Below, piece by piece: positions 35,577 through 47,600 of a DNA stretch of 64,000 nucleotides. Position numbers and translations under genes: made by a program. Source of the stretch: Ganoderma boninense (Eukaryota; Basidiomycota; Agaricomycetes; Polyporales; Polyporaceae); contig CM035307.1 in the NCBI GenBank assembly GCA_002900995.3, positions 1,116,001 to 1,180,000 on the forward strand, read 5' to 3'. The notes beneath the pieces are model-generated. The model made no database searches, was not told the origin of the DNA, and saw nothing but the letters and a program-made list of their open reading frames with translations. The first letter of the stretch is position 1; the number at the start of each line of letters is the position of its first letter.

Positions 35577-36140
35577 ATGAAGGTGAGTTTGGTCGCTGTC
35601 GTCGGTGCCAACTACAAACACAAGGGCAAGTTGCAGGCTGCTCACTTTGACGAACCCGTCATCCTCGCAACTGGTGGTGTACGTTGCGGACTCGCTCAAG
35701 AATCACTGCCCAGAGCACGTGAATCTCCATGCGACCTACGGCGAGGACTCCACAGGTGACGGCCAGAAGATGGCTTCTGCAATTCGTGCACCCGCCGTCG
35801 ACCTCGAGAGGTTCAGGTCCACCCCACCAGTCTCGTCGGCCCCAACGAAGGCAGAGTGAAGGTCAAGGCTGGCTGCCGAAGCACTCTGCGATTAGTGGTC
35901 TTTTCGCGACAACTATGGCAGCCGTTCAGTTGATGAGCTTCAGCATCCTGAGTACGTTACGAGCAAGATAGGTTGTGTGTTTTGTGCAGGGCCCTCAAAC
36001 TCATTCATTATTCTACAGTGCTTCTCGATCATTTTCGACGGCAAGGCGCTCGACTTGACTGCGTTCTGCCGGACCACATAGAAGGCGAGAAGGTGATCCT
36101 GCTGTATGTTGGCTACGATGCCACGGATTTCATAGGTTGT
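35577..36140 (+). pseudogene. Decayed fumarate reductase-cytochrome b5 fusion gene
   Basis: Broken remains of a soluble FAD-dependent fumarate reductase (Osm1/Frd1 type) with a C-terminal cytochrome b5-like domain. The first part reads KGKLQAAHFDEPVILATGG (the flavin-domain ATGG motif), then GEDSTGDGQKMASAIRA and PAVDLER. A missing base then shifts the frame, and the expected VQVHPTSLVGPNEGRVKVK is found in another frame. A third frame gives LAAEAL, an in-frame TAG and RSVDELQHPEYVT. The cytochrome b5 part appears as DGKALDLTAF and, after a further shift, LPDHIEGEKVILLYVGYDAT, which keeps the first haem His but has lost the usual HPGG. At least three frameshifts and a stop are present, so it cannot make the enzyme. 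A 5' portion may extend to about 35200. Confidence 0.75.
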
Positions 36141-36317
36141 GCGACGTGGCGCTGACACCAAGGTAGATTCATCATTCGGGACGTCGGATGCGAAACGGCG
36201 TTGAGGGCTGATGGCCGTCCTCTAAGTCATTCCATGGTATGCACCGTCGCTGGCTGCTCGCAGAAGCAGACGTGTTTTTTGAATTCATTCTCTGCTACGG
36301 GGCGGCGCCTTGAGATA

Positions 36318-37881
36318 CTATGAGTCTATGACGATGATGGGAGAAGCACTATGCGGGGGAGCGGGATGAGGTGGGGACATGGCTATAGTAGTGGGAGCAG
36401 TGGTGGAGAGGCAGGAGCGCAGATTTGGAGTGGAGATGTAGTGATAGGCAGGGGCAGATGGGAGGAATATTATGTGTATCAAAACTGTCGTTAGGGCGAT
36501 ACAAAAAAATACAGGTGGATGAACCATAGGGGAGTAGGGAAGCGAAGAGAGGGGGCCGAGTAATTGACAGGTACTTTGTTTGCATGTATAACAACCTAAG
36601 GCACTGTGGTCGTTGTGTAAGTATAGCGGTCATGAATAACATATGCGGATGCGCTCACCCTTGGGCCTTCCCTTCCGGCGGCTCTTCATCTCACGCTCCT
36701 GCTTTTGGAACCAGACGTCGGTAACCCAAGAGGGTCTCGGTGTACCATCCTTGTTTGTGGCTGTACTCAATCTGCGCGTATCGTCCGGACGTAACTGACC
36801 TCTGACCACACGCTTCCAGAAAGGCTGTCCATCCACGCCTTCAATCCACCACCACATGTGGAGTTCGGAAGACTGACCAACACGATGGCAAAAAAGATCT
36901 CCGACTTGGAGGTCAGGATGTTGGGTCATGCAAGGCGGGGGGATCGAGAGACTGTACGAGGCGGAAGAGAAGAACCATGTGGTCACAAATCGCTCGTCCC
37001 GAGCCTTCTCTTCATCAGTCTGGGGTATCTTCCACATCTCTCGTTTGTATTGAGCGTAATTGTTGTCGTCATCGTCACCGTCGATCTAAGAACCAAGTGT
37101 CAGTTATTCTGAAAGAAACGGGGCCTGAATGACGCACTGCTGCAATGCGCTGGGTCGCCTCGTGGTGCACAGGCCCAGTCGCAGCCTGAGGAACTGGCTC
37201 CATTCGAAGAGAGCTGCGGGAAACTGAGCGAGTAACTGGACCACGCCTCGGGATGAATTCATCGAGATGAGGAAGAGGTTCGCGCGGAGAGCCTGTCCCA
37301 GGATATGTCTCTGGCATGACTGATGGTTGTCGCGATGTCGCACGGCTGGACGGAGGAGTGGTGGCTACGGAAGGAAGTCGTGTGTATGTGCGGCTGTGTT
37401 CCACGCTGGGGCCGACAGAAGGCTGTCTGGAGGTTGCACGACTCGAAGGTAGAGCTGAGGACGGCGTCGGAGAGACATACCGTCCAGAGTTTGCAACCTG
37501 TGCGGGGGAGGACGAGCGGGAAGGGGGGAGGTCGATCCGACTCGTGATCGGGTTGCCACTGCCCAGTGGCTCAGAGGTGGTAGCCGAACGCAGAGGGTTC
37601 TTCATCGCGGAGCGTGGAGGGACAGCGGTCGAGGGGCCGTCGTTGTCTTCGCCAGTGGCGTCGACGCTTCCGGGAAGTCAGTTGATATCAAGTGAGCGCG
37701 ACAAAAGCCTGACCGACCCGACTCACTTGTCGTAGAATCGCCGTGTAATAGTGAGCCTGGCACTCTGGACAACGTCGGAGGCTATCGGAGCAGCGAAAGG
37801 CAAGAGGGTAAGAGCGTTGGATCGAATTAATACACGAGCACTGAAGGTGTAGGGGATGGTGTCGGAGGGTTGTTGAGCCAT
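36318..37881 (-). CDS. Unknown protein with a WWW-containing basic C-terminal part
   Basis: The first exon (start 37881) encodes MAQQPSDTIPYTFSARVLIR and ends TITRRFYDK at a GTGAGT donor. The second (about 37650-37140) is Ser/Pro/Arg-rich with a duplicated SSRATSRQPSV motif and ends HHEATQRIAA. A third has YAQYKREMWKIPQTDEEKAR and HMWWWIEGVDGQPFWKRVVR, followed by a basic RKGRPK stretch. The 3' end is uncertain: the frame stops at 36630 if read straight, but a GTGAGC donor after RPK and a plausible last exon (TAPTTIAMSPPHPAPPHSAS, stop at 36318) suggest a further splice. I do not recognise the family. It lies in the minus-strand gene group inside the 14-kb inner segment. Confidence 0.6.
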
Positions 37882-38133
37882 GTCTGGGACACTGGGGCAG
37901 GGGCCGAGGAAGGTGTAACCCGCCCCTTTCCGCACTATATACTCGGTGACTCTCTTGCCTCGCGATAAGGATTATATCATCACCATGTGGCACTAGAGGA
38001 GCGCCGCTTGCGCACGGCAGATACACGGTGCGTGGGCGCTGAGGTCCATGCAACATATGAATTGGAAATGTGGGGTAGAGGAGTGCGACTTCGACGGTCA
38101 GCACCATAAAATCAAGTATAGAGCGGTCGCGGA

Positions 38134-38394
38134 TTACAGCATACCGGCAAACTGAACGCTGTCAGGAATGCAAGTGCTACAGGTGTAAACGGCGTCCTCG
38201 ATCTCATCCGGGAAGTCTTCTAGGGCCGCATGAGGACAACGAACACAGCGTGCATGACAACTCCCATCCAACGCGCGAACCATATTGGCCTTCGCGCGCA
38301 GGAATACGTGGATTCTGCGTTGGAGGGGGGTGAGTCGTAGTTGCGGGGAAGTGGGGGCAAAGGAGAACCAGACATCACCTGCGGACTCCGATCG
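38134..38394 (-). CDS. Possible exon or fragment with Cys/His pairs
   Basis: An open exon-like stretch preceded by a CAG acceptor. It encodes RIHVFLRAKANMVRALDGSC and then HARCVRCPHAALEDFPDE, followed by DAVYTCSTC. The CxxxCxxC...CxxC spacing could bind zinc. Neighbouring 5' exons could not be joined convincingly, and the frame stops soon after FAGML. It may be a short gene, a lost exon of the 36318-37881 gene or a remnant. Confidence 0.3.
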   Translation of the reverse strand, partial: RSESAGDVWFSFAPTSPQLRLTPLQRRIHVFLRAKANMVRALDGSCHARCVRCPHAALEDFPDEIEDAVYTCSTCIPDSVQFAGML

Positions 38395-39167
38395 TTCTTG
38401 TGCTTGAGTGCGTGCATGCACAGACACAACTTCGGTCGCTTGACGGGGATGCATCAGACGCCTGAGGTGCTAAGGCCCGTGGAGTTAGAGGCAGGGTGGT
38501 AGATCGTAGTTGCGGAGGGGAGGCGGTGGACCCCAATCCTGGCCTAGAGGATGCTAAAAGTCAGCACGAAGACGAGGACGTCGTCCTGCCGCCCGCGAGT
38601 CCACTCTGAAAGCTGTGGTCTGCGACCGTCGCTCAGCTCACGCGCAAACAATGGAAAACCGGCGCTCACCCCGCAGGAGGCCTGACCCAAACCAGTGACA
38701 TAACGCGACGAGCACTAGCACCCTAGTGCAGGCGGAGAGGCAGGTGGTCGGCCACAAGCACGACGCTGAAAGCTTCAGCGTAGGGATTGTCATCAGCCCC
38801 CCCGCGAGCCTCCCTGACCCAAACCTAGCGGCGTGGTAGAGCCTGGCCGATGAATTCAGAAGAGACAGAAGACGCACCGAGGTTCTCGCACATCTCCCAG
38901 AAAGTACGGGATCAATCGTATAGGCCATCTCGCAGGCGTTGAGTGCCGTGGAGGTGCCCTCGAAGTTGCCAGGATTGAGTGAGAAAGCGGGCGAGAGCGA
39001 GTTGCGTGGGAGAAGCGGGTACAGTAGTCGGGCTGTGAGTGGGCAAACGCGCGGGCCGAGGCGGGTGATATCGCCAGTTAACGGGCGCAACCAATAAGAT
39101 ACTGGATTGACGGTACGAGTTACACGAACAAACGCAAACGGATCTCCAAGTAACCGAAGCACCGATC
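38395..39167. other. Spacer with an unsupported open frame
   Basis: A 200-codon minus frame (38638-39240) overlaps the 3' end of the giant gene but shows no known domain. Its composition (Leu/Arg/Ser) resembles random GC-rich DNA. No other feature was recognised. Confidence 0.35.
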
Positions 39168-42100
39168 CTAGTTCCCCTTCACCTCCCGCCAAATTGGAGT
39201 GACGGCTTGAGAGACAATGCTCCCAGCATCTTCTGTCCACTTCTGCAGTGCGGGAAACCCATTCAGAGACTTCACCACCTTCCGCGCTCTCCAGCGGTCA
39301 GGGTGGAACCGCTTATGCGTCTTCTCGACCAGAACGCGATAGTCAGCGTCTTTCATACTTACCTTCGCGGTGATGAAAAAAGCTTCAACCGCAACCCAAG
39401 ATATGTCAGGGTGTCTAAAGATGCGAGGGTTGAAGAGGACGGGCCACGGAATTTCGAAGAAATCCGGAGGGTTGTTCTCGTCGAACTTAGCGGCATCGAA
39501 TGCGGCGGACATTTCCCGGTACCGCCGAAACGCGTCGTCGTTCGACCATGGACCAAACCGACACCATCGCTCTATGTGTCGCTTTTGGCTGTCGTGGAAG
39601 TACTGCTCGAGCCGGAGATCGTCCTCCAACTGTTGCTCCGATGCTTCAGCCGCGGCACGCGCAGCTGCCGTCGACGCCGCATCACCAGCTCGCCGCCGCC
39701 GTACCTCTTGTTCCCGGGCCTCCGCTTGTTCACGTTCACGGCGTTTCTGTTCTTCCGCAGCCCACAGAGGACGGTCGCGCTCCAGCTCGGCCAACTTGCG
39801 CATCGACTCTGCGATGGAAGCTTGGTGAGCTTCCTCTTCGGGTGATAGCGGCTCGGTAGGTACGCTGGCCGGTGGCTCGTTCGGTACGAATCCCTGGGCG
39901 AGGATAACTGAGAAAATGTCCCATGTTCCTGGATCGCGGCGAGGCAGTTTGCTGAGTCGTTGCTCACGGAGCTTGGCTCGTCTTTGCCGTAATCGCTGCC
40001 GCTGCTTTGCCTCATCCTTGTTGAGGATTGGAGGACCCTTGATAATTCTTGCACGCTTGTTGGAAAGCCTGTCGCCTTCACCTGTAGCCAGAATCAGATA
40101 TCAGCTTGCAGTGATTGGGATGTCACTTCGCAATGCGCATACCTTTGCGTTTCCTACGACGGTCATGGCAAGCTTCTTCGACATCCATCACCAGATCTGC
40201 ATCGTCAACGTCCATCAAGTCGTCTGAATCTATGATCTCAGCATCAGTTACTTCTGATTAGGTAGCCAATAGACTCAGAGGATCATACCAGAGTCAGACC
40301 ATTGCGGATTTGTGCACGATGTCGAGGGCGTTGAGCTTGCCTGTTGCCAGACATGGGGGTACGGGATATGGTTTGGAATGTTCGGATACATACGATGTTG
40401 ACAATCTTCGGCAGGCGTCGCCAGGGGATGGAAGCGAAAGGTGGATGATGTGTGACTCGCGCCGGGGTATGCGCCTGGCATATTAGGAGTGCTCTGCTGA
40501 ATATCCATGTCCTCTTGATGTGACGTGTCTCTAGCCACCTTAGATGAGAATGAATTGCAGGGAGGCATGACGAAATCAAAAGCAGTGGACTCGTTGTTCC
40601 ACTGGGGGACTTGCGCAGTTGGGAGAGGACCCGTAGTTGCCACGAATGGAGAGCTCGATGCAACGCTCGCGGCCGAGGCGGCTGAAGAGTCCGACCAGTC
40701 AAACGCGCTGGGACCGGGCGAGGAGCTTAATGGAGAAGCAGCTGTCGCTCCAGATGGGGAGCTGGGAGGACCATTTACCTGGGGTGGTGTCGTCGCATGA
40801 AGGGGGCTCGATGGTGCATCTGTGGGTGAGGTAGGCGAACAGCTCGACAGCGGAGTTGCTGTCTCTGAGGGTACAGAGCTGGATGAAGGTGCAGTTGATT
40901 GTGTAGGTGGTGAGGTTGATTCCATGCACACGCCCGAAGTTGGCTGGCAACAACTCGACACTGGAGGAGGATTAGGGGCTGGCGTGGAGGTCGGGCGCTC
41001 AGCGGCTGTTTGTGCAGACGACGTCGTACCGGTCGGCAGGGAGTCCAATGACGGAGAGGGGGCTGTAACGGGTCGCGAGTTCAGGGGGTCGTTTGACTGT
41101 GCAGTCGTTGCCGTGGACGGAGACCTTGATTGCGGAGCAGCTGCTGGCCGGGTCTCGCTAGGAACATAGCTCGGTGGCGAAGAGCTGGATGGCGGAACGG
41201 CTGTGAGCACAGGCGACGAGGTAGGTGCACATGTCGGTGGCGGAGTAACCCTTCTTGTGGATGGCGAACTTGATGGTGGCGCACATGCCGTTGGCACACT
41301 CGGAGTCGGCGGCGGCGGCGGCGTCAGCGGCGTGCTTGATTGCGGAGTGCCTGCCGGTGCGGGCGGTGTGCTAGGGTCATGGCTCAATGGCGGAACGGCT
41401 GTGGTCGCAGGGAGAGTGCTAGAGTGAATGCCCTCAGTCAATGGTGGCGAGGAGCTTGACGGCGGCACGGTGGCGGTCGTCGCAGGCAGCGAGGAGCTCA
41501 ACAGCGCCGCTGGAGTCACAGGCGTAGCTGGAGTCGCAGGCGGAGTGCTTGATGCCGGCACGGCAGAGGTTGCATCCACTGGCTGAGAACTCGAGGGATG
41601 GACAGAGGAGCCAGTGGAACCCGCCGTCGAGGGTGGTGGAGAACTCGACGGCGGAGACGGGCTGGAGGTCAAATCCTCGGCGGCCGGCGTCCCAGGCGAC
41701 GAGCTCGATGCCGGCACGGCAGAGGTTGCATCCACTGGCTGAGAACTCGAGGGATGGACAGAGGAGCCTGTGGAACCCGCCGTCGAGGGTGGTGGAGAAC
41801 TCGACGGCGGAGACGGGCCGGAGGTCAAATCCTCAGCGGCCGTCTTCGCAGGCGACGAGCTCGATGCCGGCACAGCAGAGGTTGCATCCACTGGCTGAGA
41901 ACTCGAGGGATGGACAGAGGAGCCTGTGGAACCCGCCGTCGAGGGTGGTGGAGAACTCGACGGCGGAGACGGGCCGGAGGTCAAATCCTCAGCGGCCGTC
42001 TTCGCAGGCGACGAGCTCGATGGCGAGGTGGCTGCCATAGCCGGTAGAGAGCTTGATGGCGGGGTTGCCGGCGCCGCGGGCGGAGAGCTCGCTGGTGAGA

Positions 42101-44717
42101 CGGTTGTTATATTGGGCGACGAGGTGGACGCACACATTGATGGCGGAGCAGCTGCTGTCATCGATGGTGAGCTAGACGGTAGCGCACATGCCGTCGTAGG
42201 CGACGTACCCGCGGTCAAAATGGGCGAGGAGCTCAAGGGAGGACGTAGAGTAGGCGCTGTCAGGGTGCTTGAGCGTGGAGTGACTGCTGGCGACGGCGGC
42301 GCGCTAGAGCCATGCGTCGGTTGCAGAACAGCTGTCCGAGCCCCAGGCAAAGGACGTGATGGTAAGCTCTCACTCGACGTTAGTGAGGAGTTCGAAGGGG
42401 CACTCAATCCCTCAGTGGACGTAGTCGCCGGGGGTGAACTCGACGGCGAGATAGCTGGCGCTGCTGGTGGAGAGCTCGAGGGCATCCTCGGGGTCGAGGG
42501 GGGCGGTGTCAGCGACGTGCTTGATCGCGGAGTGCCTGCCGGTGCGGGCGGTGTGCTAGGGTCATGGCTCAGTGGCGGAACGGCTGTGGTCGCAGGGAGA
42601 GTGCTAGAGTGAATGCCCTCAGTTGATGGTGGCGAGGAGCTTGACGGCGGCGCGGTGGCGGTCGTCGCAGGCAGCGAGGAGCTCAACGCTGGAGTCACGG
42701 GCGAAACCGGAGTCACAGGTGAAACTGGAGTCACAGGCGAAACCGGAGTCACAGGCGGAGTGCTCGATGCCGGCACGGCGGGGGTTGTATCCACAGACAG
42801 AGAGCTCGACGGACGGATAAAGGAGCCAGTGGAACCTGTAGTCGACGTTGGTGGGGAACTCGACGGCGGAGACGGGCTGGAGGTCAAATCCTCGGCGGCC
42901 GTCGTCCCAGGCGACGAGCTCGATGCCGGCACGGCAGAGGCTGCATCCACTGGCAGAGAACTCGAGGGATGGACAGGGGAACCTGCAGAGCCTGCCGTCG
43001 ACGTTGGTGGGGAACTCGACGGCGGAGACGGGCTGGAGGTCAGATCCTCGGCGGCCGTCGTCCCAGGCGACGAGCTCGATGCCGGCAACGGCAGAGGCTG
43101 CATCCAATGGCAGAGAACTCGAGGGATGGACAGGGGAACCTGCAGAGCCTGCCGTCGACGTTGGTGGGGAACTCGACGGCGGAGACGGGCTGGAGGTCAG
43201 ATCCTCGGCGGCCGTCGTCCCAGGCGACGAGCTCGATGCCGGCACGGCAGAGGCTGCATCCACTGGCAGAGAACTCGAGGGATGGACAGGGGAACCTGCA
43301 GAGCCTGCCGTCGACGTTGGTGGGGAACTCGACGAATCCTCAGCGGCCGTCATAGCAGGCGACGAGCTCGACGGCGCCACAGGCGTAGATCCTGATGATG
43401 CACCCATGGTAGAGGCAGGCGGTGAGCTCGACGGCACGGATACCTTTGATGAACGCGATGAGCATGCAGAAGTGGACCTTGAAGTGGAAGCCGCTGTCCT
43501 GGGGCCAGTGACTACCCGTTTGCCTGTTGGAGGCACATCCCCGCCTGGCTTGACCACCGACGTGGATCCTGCCGGCTTGGATCTAGTCCGCGGAGTAGCG
43601 ACTGGCGCAGTTATAGAGAGTCCTGGACCCTTCGTTACCTGGGGATGTCAAGGGATGAATGGGACGGTGACTAGTGATCAATCAATGAGTTTAGCTTACG
43701 TCTAAGGTGGAATCAGTGGTGTCTTGACCTTCCGGTTGTTCACAACCGGAGAGTCGGGCAGTAGTGTCGCCGACGCACCCAAGCATGTGTGGTTTCAAAG
43801 GAGCAGTTGGCTGAGATAAGTAACGATATAACACCGTTTGAGACAGGTTTTCAATATTGAATATCAGATACTCACATTCTCAACGACGTGTGCATCCTCC
43901 TGGGCGATCGGACGGAGCGTGTCCTTGGAGAGCAGAGGATCCGTCGCCGTAGGTCCATCACTTTGTATGATGTTCGTTGTCGACGGGGAGAACAAAGGAG
44001 GGTTGGATTGATCCTGAGCGCCGTCGCTGGTTGCACCTTCAACTGAGGAAGGGTCTGTGCGCCGATCAAGGACGTTAGGGAGGTCATTGCTTTGAAGAAT
44101 CCGATGAGGAATTCTCACCTCGATCGCAGGTGGAGGTAACCATTTGATCGGCATTTACGCCATTTGCCCTAATTTCTGTCGCCTTGTAGATGACCAGGGT
44201 GGCAGGATGCCGAGGTACAAAGCAAGTGTACGCAGGATCAAGCTTGTAAATATCCCACTGGTCCTCGGTGCAAACCATTCGTTGGCTGGTCAACCGTCAA
44301 CGACTCAGACAGCCAATTGGAATGGGGGTTTGAACCGGAACTCACCCGCATATGACAATAGTTTTGGGCCAACTACCTACGATCTCCGCTCCTGAAGCGT
44401 GACGGGCACAAGGAACAAACCTCCATCGACTAACTCCTCCGTGGGTCTCGATAACGATCCGCTTGAGCCGGGACTGGGGTTCGGAAGGTTTATGGCCACC
44501 GGTGTCAGCATTCGTGGCGGTAAGTGGGTCGAACGTCGCAAATAGCAACGTTGCCTGTGGGTCACATAGAATTCGACCTGGCTGCGTGTGATCGAGGAGG
44601 CCAGGCTTCGAACCTTTGAGGTATCGAGGCGGGGGCATGGGGGTAACGACTATAAGAAAGGCCACTGGCAGTAGATGAGAGTGGGGGAACAGATTGAGCT
44701 TGACAGCGGTAAGTCAT
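39168..44717 (-). CDS. Giant Ser/Pro/Thr-rich repeat protein with FHPDRW tail (frameshifted)
   Basis: About 1,600-1,700 residues if one frameshift is ignored. The start MTYRCQAQSVPPLSSTA joins through several GT-AG introns to SKPGLLDHTQPGRILCDPQA and VCTEDQWDIYKLDPAYTCFV. A low-complexity block of over 1,000 residues (43630-40275) follows, made of SSSPP/TTA/PAS repeats with 52-residue tandem units. An intron at about 40245-40288 joins TNPQWSDS to EVTDAEIIDSDDLMDVDDAD. The basic tail has KRARIIKGPP, a long Glu/Arg coiled coil, FFEIPWPVLFNPRIFRHPDI and KTHKRFHPDRWRARKVVKSL, ending PIWREVKGN. That tail matches a mushroom family related to IkappaB-like/J-domain-like proteins. One extra base at about 43087 splits the repeat block into two frames, so this copy is either broken or misread there. 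Confidence 0.72.
41545..42168 (-). repeat. 156-bp coding tandem repeats, cluster 1
   Basis: Units of 156 bases (52 codons) begin at GAGCTCGATG positions 41701, 41857 and 42013, with a related unit before 41701. They encode the Ser/Pro/Thr-rich block of the giant gene. Neighbouring units are almost identical, which suggests recent unequal exchange. Confidence 0.85.
42760..43384 (-). repeat. 156-bp coding tandem repeats, cluster 2
   Basis: The same 52-codon unit recurs at 42916, 43072 and 43229. The unit from 43072 to 43229 is 157 bases because of an extra A at 43087/43088. This puts the two halves of the coding region in different frames. Confidence 0.85.
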
Positions 44718-44974
44718 CTTGGTGCGTGAGGTCAGGACTTGTTGGAACACGAGGGCCCGTCGAGGGGTGAACAAAGGCACTTCGGAAGTTCGGACATCAG
44801 TCAAGCGCTCAAAAATGCGCCAATTGCGATAATCAGCGCTGCCCCCGGCCCCCTGCCCAGGCCTGTGTACGTACTGGTACTGCAATCTACAAGTTGTTCG
44901 CGGTATGATACTACATATCTAGGAGAACTACCGTTGGAGCTAGTTTCCAAGATGAACGCTTTGATTGACGAACA

Positions 44975-46578
44975 TTACCATTCAGCCTCCTGAAGAAGAA
45001 CAAGTAAACAATATGCGACGATAATAATCCACCCGCTCCACCAGATGACCGACGTGGTAAACTGAAGGGGTTAACGGTAAGAAGGGCTGCAACAGAGCCA
45101 GGGACAGAGGATGATCTGGTATTTACCGATGCCGGCGGTGTCGCCACTTGATTGTCCTTGACACCTTCGTCCAACGTCGGATTGCTTTGCCCTTGAGCGT
45201 CGGGGTCTGTAAAAATACGTAGCACCATGATATCTTCAGCAGGACTTGTGGTCGGACTTACCAATTTCCTTTGCTTCCCATACGATACACATAGAAGAGC
45301 TGTTCTGATTGAAGGTGGCCGTAGCGAGAAGAATACGGTAGTCGGAAGGTTCCGGTGCTGCTTTGCAGAATACCTGAATAACGCACGTCAGCGGCCGGCG
45401 CAAGATAGTCAACACGAGAACACTCCCTGCCATGGCAAGAACCTTTTGTCCCTCTGTTCGGTAACTGTCAACATGTCTGTGGTGTCGAAGCAAAGTGGAG
45501 ACGCACTAGGTATCGACAAACAGTGGATCTTCCCCAACTCGTAAACATCCCAGATATTGACCTTGCCGACAGTGGTGCCACCCACAATAGCGCGACCGCC
45601 ATGCGTAAAAAGGACGGGAGTGGGCATCGGTTCCCCGACTTCGTGCACGAACGAAGCCACCGGCTCCTCGGTCTCCATTTGATACACGTCGAAGCCTTTG
45701 GTCAGATTGGAGACAGCTATGAACGTCCCATTATCGGACAAGCTGGCACAAGCACTGGACGAGAAAATCTCAATAACAGACAGCGCTCACAACATAATAT
45801 TTCCAAACATTTTACCACCAGGGAAGGGAATTGTGCGGACTCTTGACCACCTCTGGGTCTCAATAAGGCTGACCGTAAACCATAAGCACAGGGCTGACGG
45901 AGAGCGTGAATAACAACCCACTGGGCGCCGTGGTACATGTAAGTCACCATGAGGAGGCGGCCGTGCTGCTTCGATGTTGTCCAGTGAAGGCTCGTGACAA
46001 GGATTTCTTTACCGTCGTTGTAGGACGTGAGGGGGGGTCCCTGTAGCTTGACTTCCAGCACATATTCACCGCCTTCATGCACATTGTGAGGCTGTACAGG
46101 CTCACAACTCAGATGACGACTCACCATCTGGCTTACGTCTCCACACGTTGAGCTCATTCAAAGCTCCCGACGCTAGGAGGTCGCCGTCCACCGCGAGGTG
46201 CTCCACGGGATATTTATGTGCCCAGAATCCAACTATAGAGAAGTCCTGGGAGCAAGGTGATCAGAGTCGGTAAAGGCAAAACCACTGTGGGAATCGTACC
46301 GACGAGATAGAGAGCCTCGAAATATTTCCATCCTTGCTTCCAAACATTATCTCCTCCTCCATCCATCGCAACGAAGTGACTGGGCTTTTGCCAATGCAGG
46401 CGTGAACTAGCTTTCCCGTTTGTACCATCCAAAGGCATACTCTGCCGTCTAGCCCGGCGGTGGCCAGCATCGTAGCTTCTGGATTAAATTGGACCGCCGT
46501 GATACCCTTCGTGTGGCCATCATTACCAGTAAGAAAAGCAACTTCTTTGTACCTTCGTCGTGGTTGAGGTATGATCAT
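44975..46578 (-). CDS. WD40-repeat protein with C-terminal membrane anchor
   Basis: Beta-propeller scaffold protein, about 430 residues in six or so exons. The start is MIIPQPRRRYKEVAFLTGND. WD40-like blades read GHTKGITAVQFNPEATMLAT (ending GLDGRVCLW), then YPVEHLAVDGDLLASGALNE (ending LNVW), ILVTSLHWTTSK, SDNGTFIAVSNLTKGFDVYQ and GGRAIVGGTTVGKVNIWDVY. The last blade has RILLATATFNQNSSSMCIVW. An acidic linker (DPDAQGQSNPTLDEGVKDNQ) follows, and a final exon encodes one membrane helix, TTSVIWWSGWIIIVAYCLLV, ending QEAEW. It ends 258 bases before the ATG of the giant gene on the same strand. Membrane-anchored WD40 proteins of this layout occur in multi-copy families in mushrooms; their job is unknown. 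Confidence 0.83.
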
Positions 46579-47226
46579 GATAGCGGTTTTGTCTGTGTCT
46601 CACTGGATGAGCAGCTAGTCGATGCTGGGGAGGTGGTGTTGGGGGTATGACTTGGAGTCGATGAGGGCTCGGCGTGGATGGTCGAACTGCTACAAAACGT
46701 GCCCATGCCATGTGGACGCGACAGCCTCATGTTGAGAGCCAATTGCAATGTGCAATTGTGTAGGCTGGCTGCGGAGCTCGTGCCACAGATGTCATTGCTT
46801 ATATGACCCAGCCCTGATTCTCCTCGTCACGAACGCAACTGGCATCGTAGTCGGAATGCACCTCATGAAATCAGGCGAGGAGTTGGCCTGCAAGGATATC
46901 TACCCTCTTCTAAACAAATGAGGAGTGTCACATAGAAAAATATTAAAAGGAGCAATGAACAACCAGGGATGAGGTAGATGACGAGACGGGGAATATTTAA
47001 ACTATGAGACGGCATTGCGTGAGTCGGTCGTGAGTCGGTCTTGGATCAGGACCCGTTGATTGCCTGATGGTTCGTCCACAGCATGTAGAGCTCGCCGTGG
47101 AGCTCCACGCAGTTACAGTTGCGCGACTGCGATGGGCTCCGGCTGCATTGCGGATGCACGACACAGTTTGGGCAGCGTTGACGAGGGCTGACATCGACGT
47201 AACAATGCCTCGGAAGCGGGCGCGGC
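46579..47226. other. Upstream region of the WD40 gene
   Basis: Holds the WD40 promoter. Short frames only; no repeat or RNA gene recognised. Confidence 0.4.
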
Positions 47227-47600
47227 TTAGGTGGCCTGGGCGGCGCCGAGCATGAGGTCGACGACGCCGACGAAGGCTTGGTTCATCGCCTCGATGGAAC
47301 CGGCCTAGGTCTGCACGGAGATCCAACCACTACGCCATGCCCCTGCCCCAGATGAGTAACGTAAAGCCCATGCCGTCAAACCGTCAAACATACATGTAAA
47401 GCCGATCACAACTCGCGACTTTACGCCTGAGTCGAGCGGCCCGGCAAGATCACAATCTCTTCGTGGACGCAAAAAGGGTATCAGCATGTCACCGACAACA
47501 AATATTTGGAAACTAGAGAGAAGACGTACTCCTGCTTCAAGCGGTTGACCTCGACCTTCTCTTTCCTCAGCGCAGTCAGCTATTGTTCGCGAAGCTCCAT
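47227..47600 (-). pseudogene. Probable remnant of a coiled-coil gene
   Basis: On the minus strand a coiled-coil fragment reads VMELREQ, stop, LTALRKEKVEVNRLKQEY. Downstream, after a gap that could be an intron, a C terminus reads ISVQT, stop, AGSIEAMNQAFVGVVDLML and GAAQAT before a TAA at 47227-47229. The two in-frame stops inside otherwise protein-like sequence suggest a decayed gene. I cannot identify the parent family. Confidence 0.35.

Noticed and set aside
38638..39240. 200-codon minus-strand open frame
   Set aside because: Overlaps the end of the giant gene in another frame and has no recognisable features.
41549..43705. Long plus-strand frames across the giant gene
   Set aside because: Antisense shadows of the 156-bp coding repeats; the minus strand splices cleanly into conserved exons at both ends.
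44596..44640. tRNA-like B-box (GGTTCGAAGCC on minus)
   Set aside because: Falls on an exon start in the giant gene; no matching A-box or cloverleaf.
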